A stretch of 64,000 nt of DNA from JANJUB01 sp031386985 (lineage in GTDB: Bacteria; Armatimonadota; Fimbriimonadia; Fimbriimonadales; Fimbriimonadaceae): positions 1 through 64,000 of the forward strand of contig JANNCV010000032.1 in NCBI GenBank assembly GCA_031386985.1. The letters run 5' to 3'. Of this stretch, positions 22,837 through 30,872 are shown piece by piece. Each line of letters opens with the position of its first letter. Within the stretch, counting starts at the first letter, position 1. Position numbers and translations under genes: made by a program. The notes below the pieces were generated by a model that had not been told where the DNA came from, ran no database searches, and saw only the letters and a program-made list of their open reading frames with translations.

Positions 22837-22972
22837 ATTTTTGCTCTTTGTCCTCCGGAGCCAGTTTTCAGTCTGACTTCGATAAAGCCCCTATAGAGGC
22901 TCTATAGTTTTTTCGGCAGGTTGAGCCCGAATCTTTAGGCTGTAAGGAGTACCAGGTTTGGTTTTGGAGGGC
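22837..22972. other. Upstream region of the pilin gene
   Basis: Holds the pilin Shine-Dalgarno (GGAGG, 22855-22859 on the minus strand) and CCCCTATAGAGGCTCTATAG near 22890, an imperfect inverted repeat. No gene is seen. Confidence 0.4.
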
Positions 22973-23512
22973 CTAACCGCCGTCGGGGGGCACGAGGTAG
23001 GGGCTCCATTTTGAACTAGGAGTGTGAGTTAAATCAGCCATGCGAATGAGAAACAAGCCAAACGCATCCGCAAACAGCGCGAGGCTGACGGTTTCTTGCT
23101 TGGAAATCACAAAAGGATCAGTTTTGGCGACGGCGCCCCACTTGATCAACTTCTCCAAGTTAGCGCGCTGCTTGCTTACCTTCGCGAGTCCAATCGTCTC
23201 CGTCTTATAAGTCGTAAACCGCGGGGTGAACTTAAATGTGGGACGGCAAATCTCGAAAAGCCGGGACATTTCCGCAATGATCATTTCGCGCTTAACCGGA
23301 TTTGCAGTTGTTGGCTTGGGGGAAATCTTTGCGGCGGGGAGTTCTAAAACCTGCCTTAAGATGTTCTCGTACTTGACAATCGTGGCCTGGAGTTCATTTT
23401 CCTTTAATGGCGTCGAAGAATCCGAGGGGCTGGCATTCTTGCGTTCTAAATTTTGAGCCGCCGAGTGGCTGGCTCCGAATAAAGCGACAAAACAAACAAA
23501 AACGCTTCGCAT
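22973..23512 (-). CDS. Secreted hypothetical protein
   Basis: The 179-residue protein has a signal peptide (MRSVFVCFVALFGASHSAAQ) and then a mostly helical, Lys/Thr-rich mature part (SKQRANLEKLIKWGAVAKTD). I do not recognise the family. The last codons lie in a C/G-rich stretch (GTCGGGGGGCACGAGG, 22982-22997) that resembles the REP half at 5948-5960, so the C-terminal VPPDGG may come from a repeat. It is divergent from the lipoprotein gene. Confidence 0.6.
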   Translation of the reverse strand: MRSVFVCFVALFGASHSAAQNLERKNASPSDSSTPLKENELQATIVKYENILRQVLELPAAKISPKPTTANPVKREMIIAEMSRLFEICRPTFKFTPRFTTYKTETIGLAKVSKQRANLEKLIKWGAVAKTDPFVISKQETVSLALFADAFGLFLIRMADLTHTPSSKWSPYLVPPDGG

Positions 23513-23577
23513 ATGTGCAATATGGACGCCCGCCGAACGTCAATCGTTACATGGATCGCGTGCGCCACAATAGGATA

Positions 23578-24258
23578 ATGCGGTGGATTTTGGCGATGTG
23601 TTTGGTTTTCGGAACGCTTGGATGCGCAAAACTGCCCGCAACGGGCGTTGGAGCGGGCGGAACTCGGCTGATTTTCAAGCTGACGGTTGCGCGAGAAATC
23701 AATCCAAACTTTATTTACATGGTGGCCCTGCGCACCTCGAACGATCCTAACCCGCCCGAACTTGGGCCTATTCCCGTAATTGCGCCGCCGTGGGGTAACG
23801 GCTTTGTGGCGGGGGAGTGCAGCCATTTTGTCGAATGGGCCAATTCGCTTCCCCGAAAGTATGAACTTTTCGAGTTTCGCAATACAACCTTGGTGGAATA
23901 TCGCTCCATTGGGAATCCGGTGATCTTCGTGGATGTCGCCAGCGGTGATAAGAAAATCCAGTTTGAGTTAGAGCTGACTCAGCTCGTCGCGCTGCCCGCT
24001 GATGCGGATTTGTTGGAATCGCTACAATTCAATTTCTTCACGATGGATCGAATTCCGATTGGCTTGACGGGCTCAAAAAACTGGGACGCGCTCGGCGATG
24101 GACGATTGCCCAGCGAGATCAACTTCCCGATAACGATTCCTCTGCGAACGAGCGGGACTTATGATAACGCTCGCTTTGCTGGCCGCGAGCCCAATGGTGA
24201 TGTTGCCGATCCGGATTTGGATATTGTGGATTGGTCGGTGGAAGTTCAGCGACGGTAG
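23578..24258 (+). CDS. Lipoprotein of unknown function
   Basis: From Met 23578 the protein has 226 residues with a lipoprotein signal (MRWILAMCLVFGTLGC). The mature part has alternating hydrophobic and polar residues typical of a beta sandwich (GTRLIFKLTVAREINPNFIY). I do not recognise it. The open frame extends 57 codons upstream over the divergent gene; Met 23578 is chosen because the lipobox then sits 16 residues in and CACAAT precedes it at six bases. Confidence 0.65.
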   Translation: MRWILAMCLVFGTLGCAKLPATGVGAGGTRLIFKLTVAREINPNFIYMVALRTSNDPNPPELGPIPVIAPPWGNGFVAGECSHFVEWANSLPRKYELFEFRNTTLVEYRSIGNPVIFVDVASGDKKIQFELELTQLVALPADADLLESLQFNFFTMDRIPIGLTGSKNWDALGDGRLPSEINFPITIPLRTSGTYDNARFAGREPNGDVADPDLDIVDWSVEVQRR

Positions 24259-24276
24259 AACAGGCAAGAGGCCGTT

Positions 24277-25743
24277 CTACGTGAGCGGATATTTTTTGCT
24301 CATTCCTCTTAGGTAAGCCTCTACGCCCATCGGCTTTCCGGTCACTCTTTGCACAAGCTCAGCCGGGTGATAACGCTTAGCTTGGGAATAGATCCGATCC
24401 TGGAGCCAACCTAAGATTGGAGCAAACTGCCCGGTTTCCATCAGTTCATCGGTGTTTGGAATCTCGGCGCAAAGTGCCTCCCATACTTGCCACGAAATCA
24501 TGTTTCCCATCGAGTAGGTAGGGAAGTATCCCATCGAGCCACGCGACCAGTGAACATCTTGCAGAACCCCCTCACCGTCATTGATCGGGTTATAACCCAG
24601 ATTTTTTCGGTAACACTCCCGCCAGGCCTCGTTCAGGTCCTTCACCGCAACTTCGCCGGTTAGGACCGCGCATTCCATTTCAAAGCGCACCAGGATATGT
24701 AGGTTGTAGGTCAGCTCGTCCGAGCCGATACGAATGGCGCCGGGTTCCACGCGATTAATGGCCCGATAAAACTGTTCCGGCGAACCCTCCACCGGGATTG
24801 CCTGTTGTAAACGCGGCAGATTGCGCTTCCAGAATGGCAATGAGCGACCGACAATGTTCTCCCACAAACGCGATTGGCTTTCGTGAACGGCCATCGAAAT
24901 GCCGCCCGCCGCCGGGGTTCGGTCCCACTTTTCGGGCGAGCCTTGCTCGTAGAGCCCGTGCCCCATTTCATGCATGGAGCTAAAGACCACCCCATTGATG
25001 TGGTTCTTGGGCCTGGTCGTCATGCGCACGTCGGATCGGGATAAGTTGGTGCAAAACGCGTTAGTCGTAATGTCGAGGCGGCCGCGATTGAACTCAAAAC
25101 CAACTTCCGTGGCGGCGTCCTGAGCCCACTTTCGCAGGCATTCCTGATCCCAGTTGCCCTTTAGGAATGAGTCATCTTCATTGCCGCTCGCAATTTGAGC
25201 TGCGACAATCTCCTTCAGGGGACCAACAAGTTGATCGAACATCGTTCGGGCCACCTGGTAAGTTGCACCCTCCTCAAAGAGGTCAATGAGGGCATCGTAG
25301 GGGTGATCCTGATAACCTCGAAGCGCAGCCGTCTCGCGGGCGATTTCGAAGAGTTCCTCATAGAACGGAATCATAGCGTTAAAGTCGGATTCCAGTCGGG
25401 CTCGTCTCCAGGTTGCGTAAGCATCAGAAGAAACGCGGCTCTTCCTTTCGACTAAGCTGGCGGGAAGGGCGGACCGGGTTTGGATTTCGCGCAAACTCGT
25501 GCGGGCTATGACGTGGTCATCCGATCCGGGCTCGCTATTCGTGAGCAAGTCTTGGGCCAACCTCTGAAACTCATCGCTGGTGATTCGTTCGTGAATCATT
25601 CGGCTTAGGATCGCTTGGTGGGCAGAGCGAGCCTCCGTGCCGCCATCGGGCATCAGAACCTGCTGGTCCCAGCCCATGATCGTGTTCGCCTTCATGAGGG
25701 CATTGATATCGAACCACTTTTCGAGGAGTTTTTCCGCAGACAT
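24277..25743 (-). CDS. M32 family carboxypeptidase (Taq type)
   Basis: The 488-residue length is typical. The zinc site is HEMGHGLYEQG (His258, Glu259, His262) with the third ligand in AVHESQSR. Other family features: MGWDQQVLMP near the N-terminus, HPYDALIDLFEEGAT, and YNLHILVRFEMECAV. The enzyme removes C-terminal residues from peptides in the cytoplasm with a broad preference. Its ATG is preceded by TAGACT at eight bases, and the divergent gene starts 35 bases away. Confidence 0.95.
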   Translation of the reverse strand: MSAEKLLEKWFDINALMKANTIMGWDQQVLMPDGGTEARSAHQAILSRMIHERITSDEFQRLAQDLLTNSEPGSDDHVIARTSLREIQTRSALPASLVERKSRVSSDAYATWRRARLESDFNAMIPFYEELFEIARETAALRGYQDHPYDALIDLFEEGATYQVARTMFDQLVGPLKEIVAAQIASGNEDDSFLKGNWDQECLRKWAQDAATEVGFEFNRGRLDITTNAFCTNLSRSDVRMTTRPKNHINGVVFSSMHEMGHGLYEQGSPEKWDRTPAAGGISMAVHESQSRLWENIVGRSLPFWKRNLPRLQQAIPVEGSPEQFYRAINRVEPGAIRIGSDELTYNLHILVRFEMECAVLTGEVAVKDLNEAWRECYRKNLGYNPINDGEGVLQDVHWSRGSMGYFPTYSMGNMISWQVWEALCAEIPNTDELMETGQFAPILGWLQDRIYSQAKRYHPAELVQRVTGKPMGVEAYLRGMSKKYPLT

Positions 25744-25751
25744 ACCAGTTC

Positions 25752-25757
25752 AGTCTA
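25752..25757 (-). promoter_or_regulatory. -10 TAGACT, 8 nt before ATG 25743
   Basis: TANNNT hexamer at leaderless spacing for the M32 carboxypeptidase gene. Confidence 0.55.
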
Positions 25758-25765
25758 CCGGCGGG

Positions 25766-25771
25766 TATCGT
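25766..25771 (+). promoter_or_regulatory. -10 TATCGT, 6 nt before GTG 25778
   Basis: TANNNT hexamer at six bases from the GTG. It supports the short form of the downstream gene and lies nine bases from the opposite-strand -10. Confidence 0.45.
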
Positions 25772-25777
25772 CAGAGT

Positions 25778-26170
25778 GTGAACCGCAGTTCGGTGCTTTC
25801 TTCGTTGGTGATGGCGACGGTAACGCTGTTCATTTTTGCCGTCTTGCGGAACTCGAGCCCAGAAACTACGGTTCGGATATTTCATTTCGCGGCCGCAAAA
25901 TCCGATCTGCAGGCTGCGCGAAGGGTTTGCACTAAGGATTCGGATGCCGAGCTATCATCGCTGTACAGCGACCTACAAAAGCTTTACAGCGATAATGTTT
26001 CAGTTAGCTTGGGTCGAATTGATCGGAGCGAATCTGACCGGGTGGTGGCGCAGTTCAATTATCAGGGCCCGAACTATGTTCACACCAAGTTTTGGGTGGT
26101 AGACCGGGTGAATGGGAAATGGCTCGTGAACCCAGGGGCAACTTTGGCCTTCCCGATTGATAGATTCTAA
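25778..26170 (+). CDS. Small membrane-anchored hypothetical protein
   Basis: From GTG 25778 it has 130 residues: an N-terminal membrane helix or uncleaved signal (SSLVMATVTLFIFAVLRNSS) and an acidic/polar domain with FNYQGPNYVHTKFWVVDRVN near the C-terminus, the style of NTF2-like or DUF4878-like extracytoplasmic domains. This is an impression only. The longer frame back to 25637 overlaps the divergent peptidase gene and is rejected. Confidence 0.6.
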   Translation: MNRSSVLSSLVMATVTLFIFAVLRNSSPETTVRIFHFAAAKSDLQAARRVCTKDSDAELSSLYSDLQKLYSDNVSVSLGRIDRSESDRVVAQFNYQGPNYVHTKFWVVDRVNGKWLVNPGATLAFPIDRF

Positions 26171-26209
26171 CTCTCCCCATTTGAACCGATGGGGAGAGAG
26201 ACTGTCAGA

Positions 26210-27250
26210 CTACTCGCGGCTTCCGGTCATATCCTCAAGCTTATTCTCTCGCTTGAACTGCTCAAAGGCCTTTTTCCAATCTTCTTTGTACGATTCGACT
26301 TCAACTTTCACATCGCTGTCGCGGAGCTTTTGGAGGATAGTTCGATTTAGATCGTGGGCCATGCGGCCCTTATCTTGGGCCATCGCCCTGCGTAGAAACT
26401 CCTTGCGATTATCGTCAAGCGTTACGGGGCGGGCGGGAATATGCTTGATGACTTTAATTCGAGCCCAGCCGTCAACCAATGTGATCCAACCCGTAGTGCC
26501 GCCCTCCGTGGTCTTCTTTACGTTTTCTCCGATGTCCTTCGGTAGGCCCGCGATAGCCGGTGCTTGACCCGTGTTGCTGTCAACGAGCTTGCCACTTAAC
26601 TGCTTGGCCCGTGGATCTTTTGAGTATTTGATCGCAACTTGGGAAAATTGAAGGGTCGCCAGGTCCTGGTCCACCTTCTGGCGCGTCGGCATATCCGCAA
26701 CAAGGATCCACTCAAGGTCGGCTTTCTCAGCTTCAATAAACTCCTTTGGATGATCCTTGATGTACTTTTCCACATCGGACATTTTCACGGTAATTCCCTC
26801 TGTCACCAATCGCTCTTGAATAAGGTCAATCTTAACATTTTGCTTAATCATCTCAAGCGTGAGGCCACGCTCCATGAGCGATGACATAAAGCCAGGGCGC
26901 ATCTTCTTTTGGAATTCTATCTCGTCGGTGATATCCTTTTGGCTGGGCTCCATCTTCTTGTCAATTGCAAGTTGCAGAGTTGCCTTCTGGGCGATGAGAT
27001 CTTGAAGGGCCTGAAAACCGATGTAGCCATCCACAGGCAGGCTCGTTGCGCCGTTGGACGTTCGAACCCGCACATCGGGCTTGAGCTCCATATACTTAAA
27101 AAACTCTTCCTTGGTGATACTCTGCCCGTTTACTGTAGCAACGACTAAATCCCCTTTCTTGCCGCAACCGCCAACGGAAGTGACAAGAAAGACCAAGGCG
27201 CCGCCAATGGCGATACCGGTTGCGAGTGTTGGAAAATTCTGTTTGATCAT
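26210..27250 (-). CDS. PrsA/SurA-like foldase lipoprotein (SurA_N-like, rotamase)
   Basis: The 346-residue protein has a lipoprotein signal ending VTSVGGC (Cys29) and a SurA_N-like helical chaperone domain (VVATVNGQSITKEEFFKYME). The central part resembles a parvulin rotamase domain (KADLEWILVADMPTRQKVDQ; FSQVAIKYSKDPRAKQLSGK; GTTGWITLVDGWARIKVI). It folds secreted proteins on the outer face of the inner membrane. The parvulin catalytic residues are not obvious, so isomerase activity is unsure. Confidence 0.85.
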   Translation of the reverse strand: MIKQNFPTLATGIAIGGALVFLVTSVGGCGKKGDLVVATVNGQSITKEEFFKYMELKPDVRVRTSNGATSLPVDGYIGFQALQDLIAQKATLQLAIDKKMEPSQKDITDEIEFQKKMRPGFMSSLMERGLTLEMIKQNVKIDLIQERLVTEGITVKMSDVEKYIKDHPKEFIEAEKADLEWILVADMPTRQKVDQDLATLQFSQVAIKYSKDPRAKQLSGKLVDSNTGQAPAIAGLPKDIGENVKKTTEGGTTGWITLVDGWARIKVIKHIPARPVTLDDNRKEFLRRAMAQDKGRMAHDLNRTILQKLRDSDVKVEVESYKEDWKKAFEQFKRENKLEDMTGSRE

Positions 27251-27343
27251 AATGCTCTTGGTTTACTTACACAGTAATTGTGACAGGGTGTGCCGCGTTG
27301 AGGCAACAACCAATACAACACAGGGCTAGCAATGTTTGTGCCT

Positions 27344-27559
27344 TTAAGCGGAGAAATCAACCCGAACTGGTGAATCTACTGGGATTAGACTCTCTTCCGG
27401 TTCCTCTTGTTCGGAAGCTTCGGATTCCTCGTGGAGATCGAAGTGGTCTTTTTTGGGCTCCTCGTCGCGGGGCTGCTTTTTGCGGTCGCTTATGCGCTCG
27501 GCGGGTTTCGCCAGAGGCGTAACATGAATTATCTGATTCAAACGCTCGATATCGCCCAT
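27344..27559 (-). CDS. Small acidic protein downstream of sigma factor
   Basis: This 71-residue protein is rich in Glu, Asp and Lys (EEPKKDHFDLHEESEASEQE) and has no predicted membrane segment. Its ATG lies 25 bases after the stop of the FliA/WhiG-type gene, on the same strand. The position suggests a sigma-linked partner, but this is only context. I do not recognise it. Confidence 0.5.
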   Translation of the reverse strand: MGDIERLNQIIHVTPLAKPAERISDRKKQPRDEEPKKDHFDLHEESEASEQEEPEESLIPVDSPVRVDFSA

Positions 27560-27584
27560 TTTGCGCTCCAGTAGCGCAAGCGAA

Positions 27585-28367
27585 CTATTGGTGAGCGGGG
27601 ACCCCGCCTTCTTGATGCATATAGTTTCTCAAACGATTCATCGCCTGCGTATGCAACTGATACACCCTCGATTCGCTTACACCTAATACCTGACCGATTT
27701 CTTTGAAAGTTAAACCCTCGAAATAGTACAATGCGACCACGAGGCGTTCCCGTTCCGGTAATCGGTCCACGCCGGAAGCCAAAACCCGTCGCAGCTCGCG
27801 GCCCTCTACTTCGTCCGAAGTGCTCGAGTTTTCATCTACAAGCATCTCAATAAAGTGAACATGATCGTCGCCGTCACTTCCCACGAGAATATCGTCAAGG
27901 CTGTAAACGTTGGTGCGCCCCATTCTCACCATGAGTTCGGAAACGTCTTGCTGAGCAAGACCCATTGTTTCCGCGATTTCGTGCGGAGTTGGCGGCCTCC
28001 CAAATTTTGTTTCGAGGGCCATGGTTGTGCGGTCTAAGGCCTTAAGCTTCTCGCGGATAGAACGGGGAACCCAATCTTCATCGCGAAGCATTTCCAGAAT
28101 TGCGCCCCGGATAAGAGCGATGGCGTAGGTTTCAAATTTTACATCGCGGGTAGGGTCGAACTGGTCAACGCTCTTAACGAGACCGATAACACCAGCTCCG
28201 ACGAGGTCATCTCGGTCCATTCCGCCGGGAATGCTAGTGACGATGCGTCCGGCCGTGATTTTGACCAGATACGAATAGTGATCAATTATTTCAAGCCGGG
28301 CCCCGGGGTCCTTGAAGACCTTAAAGTCCATCCACGTTTTCTTAAGCTGTTCAACTGACAACGGCAT
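27585..28367 (-). CDS. FliA/WhiG-type RNA polymerase sigma factor
   Basis: The 260-residue protein has region 2 (HYSYLVKITAGRIVTSIPGG; LVGAGVIGLVKSVDQFDPTR; FETYAIALIRGAILEMLRDE), region 3 (RPPTPHEIAETMGL) and region 4 (LPERERLVVALYYFEGLTFK then EIGQVLGVSESRVYQLHTQA). The ...DWVPRS and region 2 sequence place it in the FliA/WhiG/SigD group, which control flagellar, chemotaxis or developmental genes. No flagellar genes are in view. Met 28367 follows AGAGGAAC, a good ribosome site; the longer frame is rejected. Confidence 0.93.
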   Translation of the reverse strand: MPLSVEQLKKTWMDFKVFKDPGARLEIIDHYSYLVKITAGRIVTSIPGGMDRDDLVGAGVIGLVKSVDQFDPTRDVKFETYAIALIRGAILEMLRDEDWVPRSIREKLKALDRTTMALETKFGRPPTPHEIAETMGLAQQDVSELMVRMGRTNVYSLDDILVGSDGDDHVHFIEMLVDENSSTSDEVEGRELRRVLASGVDRLPERERLVVALYYFEGLTFKEIGQVLGVSESRVYQLHTQAMNRLRNYMHQEGGVPAHQ

Positions 28368-28386
28368 CTTCTGTTCCTCTTTCCCT

Positions 28387-28635
28387 CTACACCTCGGCGG
28401 GTGTTTCTGCTGCGGCGACCTTATCGGTAGATATCGGCTCGATCCGCACCGTAAAAAATACGTACCACACATTGGTCGCAAACCAGCCAAGCAAATATGC
28501 GAGGCAAGCGCGTCCTATAGATGCGACGGGATCAACATGCGAAAGGATTCCCGCAGCGAGTGCGACAAATGCGGCCAGGGCTCCAATCAACGATGGCATT
28601 TCCGAAAATCCTAAGAACCCGATTGGGCCTAGCAT
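28387..28635 (-). CDS. Small membrane protein upstream of the sigma gene
   Basis: The 82-residue protein has two or three hydrophobic segments (PSLIGALAAFVALAAGILS and AYLLGWFATNVWYVFFTVRI) and an acidic tail. It ends 19 bases before the sigma factor ATG on the same strand, so the two may be co-transcribed. Start is Met 28635 or Met 28599. TAGAAT lies just two bases before 28635, which would favour the later Met under the leaderless model. Confidence 0.55.
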   Translation of the reverse strand: MLGPIGFLGFSEMPSLIGALAAFVALAAGILSHVDPVASIGRACLAYLLGWFATNVWYVFFTVRIEPISTDKVAAAETPAEV

Positions 28636-28755
28636 AAATTCTAGGCATCTTCTTTAGGTTTCTGAAGGTAGAAGTGAAAGAAAAGTGTGAGATTTTTCTT
28701 CGCCAGTTGCCTGAGCTTCTTCGCCCTTGTGTTCATTTCGGGGCGGTCGTTTTGG

Positions 28756-28810
28756 GTTGGACAGATTGGACAGGTAGGACACACTCCCACAAGTCCAACC
28801 CGTCCAACGA
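28756..28810. repeat. TTGGAC-type tandem and inverted repeat
   Basis: GGTTGGACAGATTGGACAGG and a further TAGGAC unit are followed by GTCCAACCCGTCCAAC, the inverse of the same motif. It is related to the run at 22402. Confidence 0.5.
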
Positions 28811-28815
28811 TCTTT

Positions 28816-29802
28816 CTAATACACCGAGTCTTTGAAGTAGAAGTCCTTCGCATTCGCCGGAGTCACGATATCGAGCTTGATGAGCTCTGAAACGTGCTTT
28901 TCTGGCTTCTTGCCCGAGTTTAGGATTTCCATACAGCGGTCAACGGCTTGGCCGGTCATGCTGGGCGGATAGGTGACGGTTGCAGGGTAAAGCGGATCGC
29001 CATCCATGATTCGTTTAACGATCTCTTTTTTGCCACCGCCACCGAGCATCCAAACTCCTGCGGTTCGATTGGCTTCTTTTAAAGCCTGCTCAACGCCTTC
29101 GCTCATATCGTCGTCCGAAGACCAAATTGCGTCAACCTTAGCGTGCTTTATGAGCATGCTCTGGGCGGCATTGTAGCTCGTTTCTTTGTTCCACTTGCCG
29201 GGTTGGGAATCAAGGACTACGATGCCGGGATTCTTCTTGAAAACGGCCATCGCGCTATCAAAACGATCACTATCAACGGTGCAAGGAATACCGCGCATGA
29301 TCAAAATGTTGCCCTTGCCCTTTAGTTTCTCAACGATGTATTCCGCCGACATCGTCCCGAAAGCCTTGTTGTCTCCCGCCAAGAAGACATCGGCGATATC
29401 CTCGGTGAATCCGCGATCAACATTTACGATGAAGATTCCTTTATCGTGCAGTTCCTTCGCCTTTGGCGTTACGGGCGCGCTTTCGGTTGCCAGAATAACC
29501 AAGGCGTCCATGCCCTTGGTTGCCATGTCGTCAAGATCTTTAATTTGATCGTCTGAGTTTTCCGCAGTCTGGATGTTCCATTCGACGTCGGGATACTTCT
29601 TGGTTGCCTCTTGAGCCCAATAAAAAGCGCCCGCCGTCCAACCGTGATCAGCGGCGGGAAGACTGATGCCAACTTTGAATTTCTTCCCGGTCGTTGACGG
29701 GGTTGGGTTGGAGGCATTGGGGTCGGCGGCCTTATCTCCGCTACAACCGAGTGACAAAGTGAGTGCTACTGCACATGCAAAGAAACTAAACCTCTTGAGC
29801 AT
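28816..29802 (-). CDS. Sugar ABC transporter substrate-binding lipoprotein (RbsB-like)
   Basis: From Met 29802 the protein has 328 residues with a lipoprotein signal (ACAVALTLSLGC). The periplasmic-binding fold of the ribose/galactose type is clear: FKVGISLPAADHGWTAGAFY, then ALVILATESAPVTPKAKELH, and GIFIVNVDRGFTED. It should capture a sugar and deliver it to the membrane permease encoded just upstream. Its ATG is preceded by TATAAT at seven bases, overlapping the permease stop codon, so it may have its own promoter inside the operon. Confidence 0.92.
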   Translation of the reverse strand: MLKRFSFFACAVALTLSLGCSGDKAADPNASNPTPSTTGKKFKVGISLPAADHGWTAGAFYWAQEATKKYPDVEWNIQTAENSDDQIKDLDDMATKGMDALVILATESAPVTPKAKELHDKGIFIVNVDRGFTEDIADVFLAGDNKAFGTMSAEYIVEKLKGKGNILIMRGIPCTVDSDRFDSAMAVFKKNPGIVVLDSQPGKWNKETSYNAAQSMLIKHAKVDAIWSSDDDMSEGVEQALKEANRTAGVWMLGGGGKKEIVKRIMDGDPLYPATVTYPPSMTGQAVDRCMEILNSGKKPEKHVSELIKLDIVTPANAKDFYFKDSVY

Positions 29803-29809
29803 GTCCGCT

Positions 29810-29815
29810 ATTATA
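29810..29815 (-). promoter_or_regulatory. -10 TATAAT, 7 nt before ATG 29802
   Basis: Perfect TATAAT that overlaps the last codons and stop of the permease gene. It would give a separate leaderless mRNA for the binding protein. Confidence 0.55.
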
Positions 29816-30872
29816 CGTCGCGCTGCTCCCTCTGTAGCAAGACCGCCAGCAAAATAACGGCTCCTTTTACGGCTCCTTGGAAATGCGAGCTTATTCCCAT
29901 GAGCACAATCATGTTGGTGATAATGCCCATCAGCAAGACCCCGATTACAGTCCCCCAGATTCGACCGTGGCCCCCGCGAAGGGAAGTTCCGCCGATTACA
30001 ACGGCGGCAATGGCATCCAATTCGAAGTTCATTCCCTGTGATCCTGATGCCACCGAATTCATTTTGCCACTCAAAAAAATCGCGCCAATTCCCACACAAA
30101 TTCCGCTCAACGTGTACGTGAGCACTTTTACTCGATTCACTGGGACCGCGCTGTAGTGCGAGGCCCGCTCGTTTGCGCCGACGGCGATGGCGTAGCGACC
30201 GTAGCGGGTTTTGTTCAAAATAAAGGAGCCCGCCAGGATTACGCCAATGAATGCAAGGATCCCGTAATACAGGACAATCGGATTACCCTGAGTGTCTTTG
30301 ATGAAGGGGATGGGGATTCCGCCGATGCCTACATCGGGCCACACATCCTTGCTGAGTGAGCGAACCTCCCCGGCGTTCGCCAAAACAACCGTCATTGAGC
30401 GGAAAGCAACCATCCCAACGAGGGTTGCCACAAACGGTGTGATTCGGCCAAAGGCGATCAGCGTGCCTTGAACAGCCCCGGCTAGCCCTCCAAGTACGAC
30501 AATTAGGGCACTTCCCAGAATCGCAGCCATTCCTTCGGAGCCGCCGCCGGAAATCTGCTTGTTCATGAAGGTTAAGCCAAGGGCTCCAACCAAGGCAATC
30601 AAGCTCCCACCCGCCAAATCAATGCCCCCCGTGATGATCACGAAGGTCATTCCGACGGCCATGATGCCTACGGGCACGTTTTGGTTGACGATGTTTCGCA
30701 GGTTATCGGGCTTCAGGAAATATTCGCCCTGAAAATACGCGCTTATTCCGAACAATAGAAAGAAGGCGATGAGAACGCCGTAGTTACTCATCCACTTCAT
30801 GAGATGGGAGCTACACCAACGCATCGCGGCCTTCGGAGCGTTTAGAATCTTGGTTCTAGGCTGCTCCTTCAA
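29811..30872 (-). CDS. Sugar ABC transporter permease (RbsC-like)
   Basis: The 353-residue protein has eight to ten membrane segments and the family signature VGMTFVIITGGIDLAGGSLI (BPD_transp_2), plus NVPVGIMAV and TLVGMVAFRSM. It forms the inner-membrane channel of an Rbs-type importer. Its start overlaps the end of the ATPase gene by 17 bases on the same strand, so translation is coupled. Confidence 0.93.
   Translation of the reverse strand: MKEQPRTKILNAPKAAMRWCSSHLMKWMSNYGVLIAFFLLFGISAYFQGEYFLKPDNLRNIVNQNVPVGIMAVGMTFVIITGGIDLAGGSLIALVGALGLTFMNKQISGGGSEGMAAILGSALIVVLGGLAGAVQGTLIAFGRITPFVATLVGMVAFRSMTVVLANAGEVRSLSKDVWPDVGIGGIPIPFIKDTQGNPIVLYYGILAFIGVILAGSFILNKTRYGRYAIAVGANERASHYSAVPVNRVKVLTYTLSGICVGIGAIFLSGKMNSVASGSQGMNFELDAIAAVVIGGTSLRGGHGRIWGTVIGVLLMGIITNMIVLMGISSHFQGAVKGAVILLAVLLQREQRDV

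Noticed and set aside
28641..28736. Short basic frame of 31 codons (MNTRAKKLRQLAKKNLTLFF) upstream of 28635
   Set aside because: It has no ribosome site and no support beyond position; it could be a leader peptide but the evidence is too thin.
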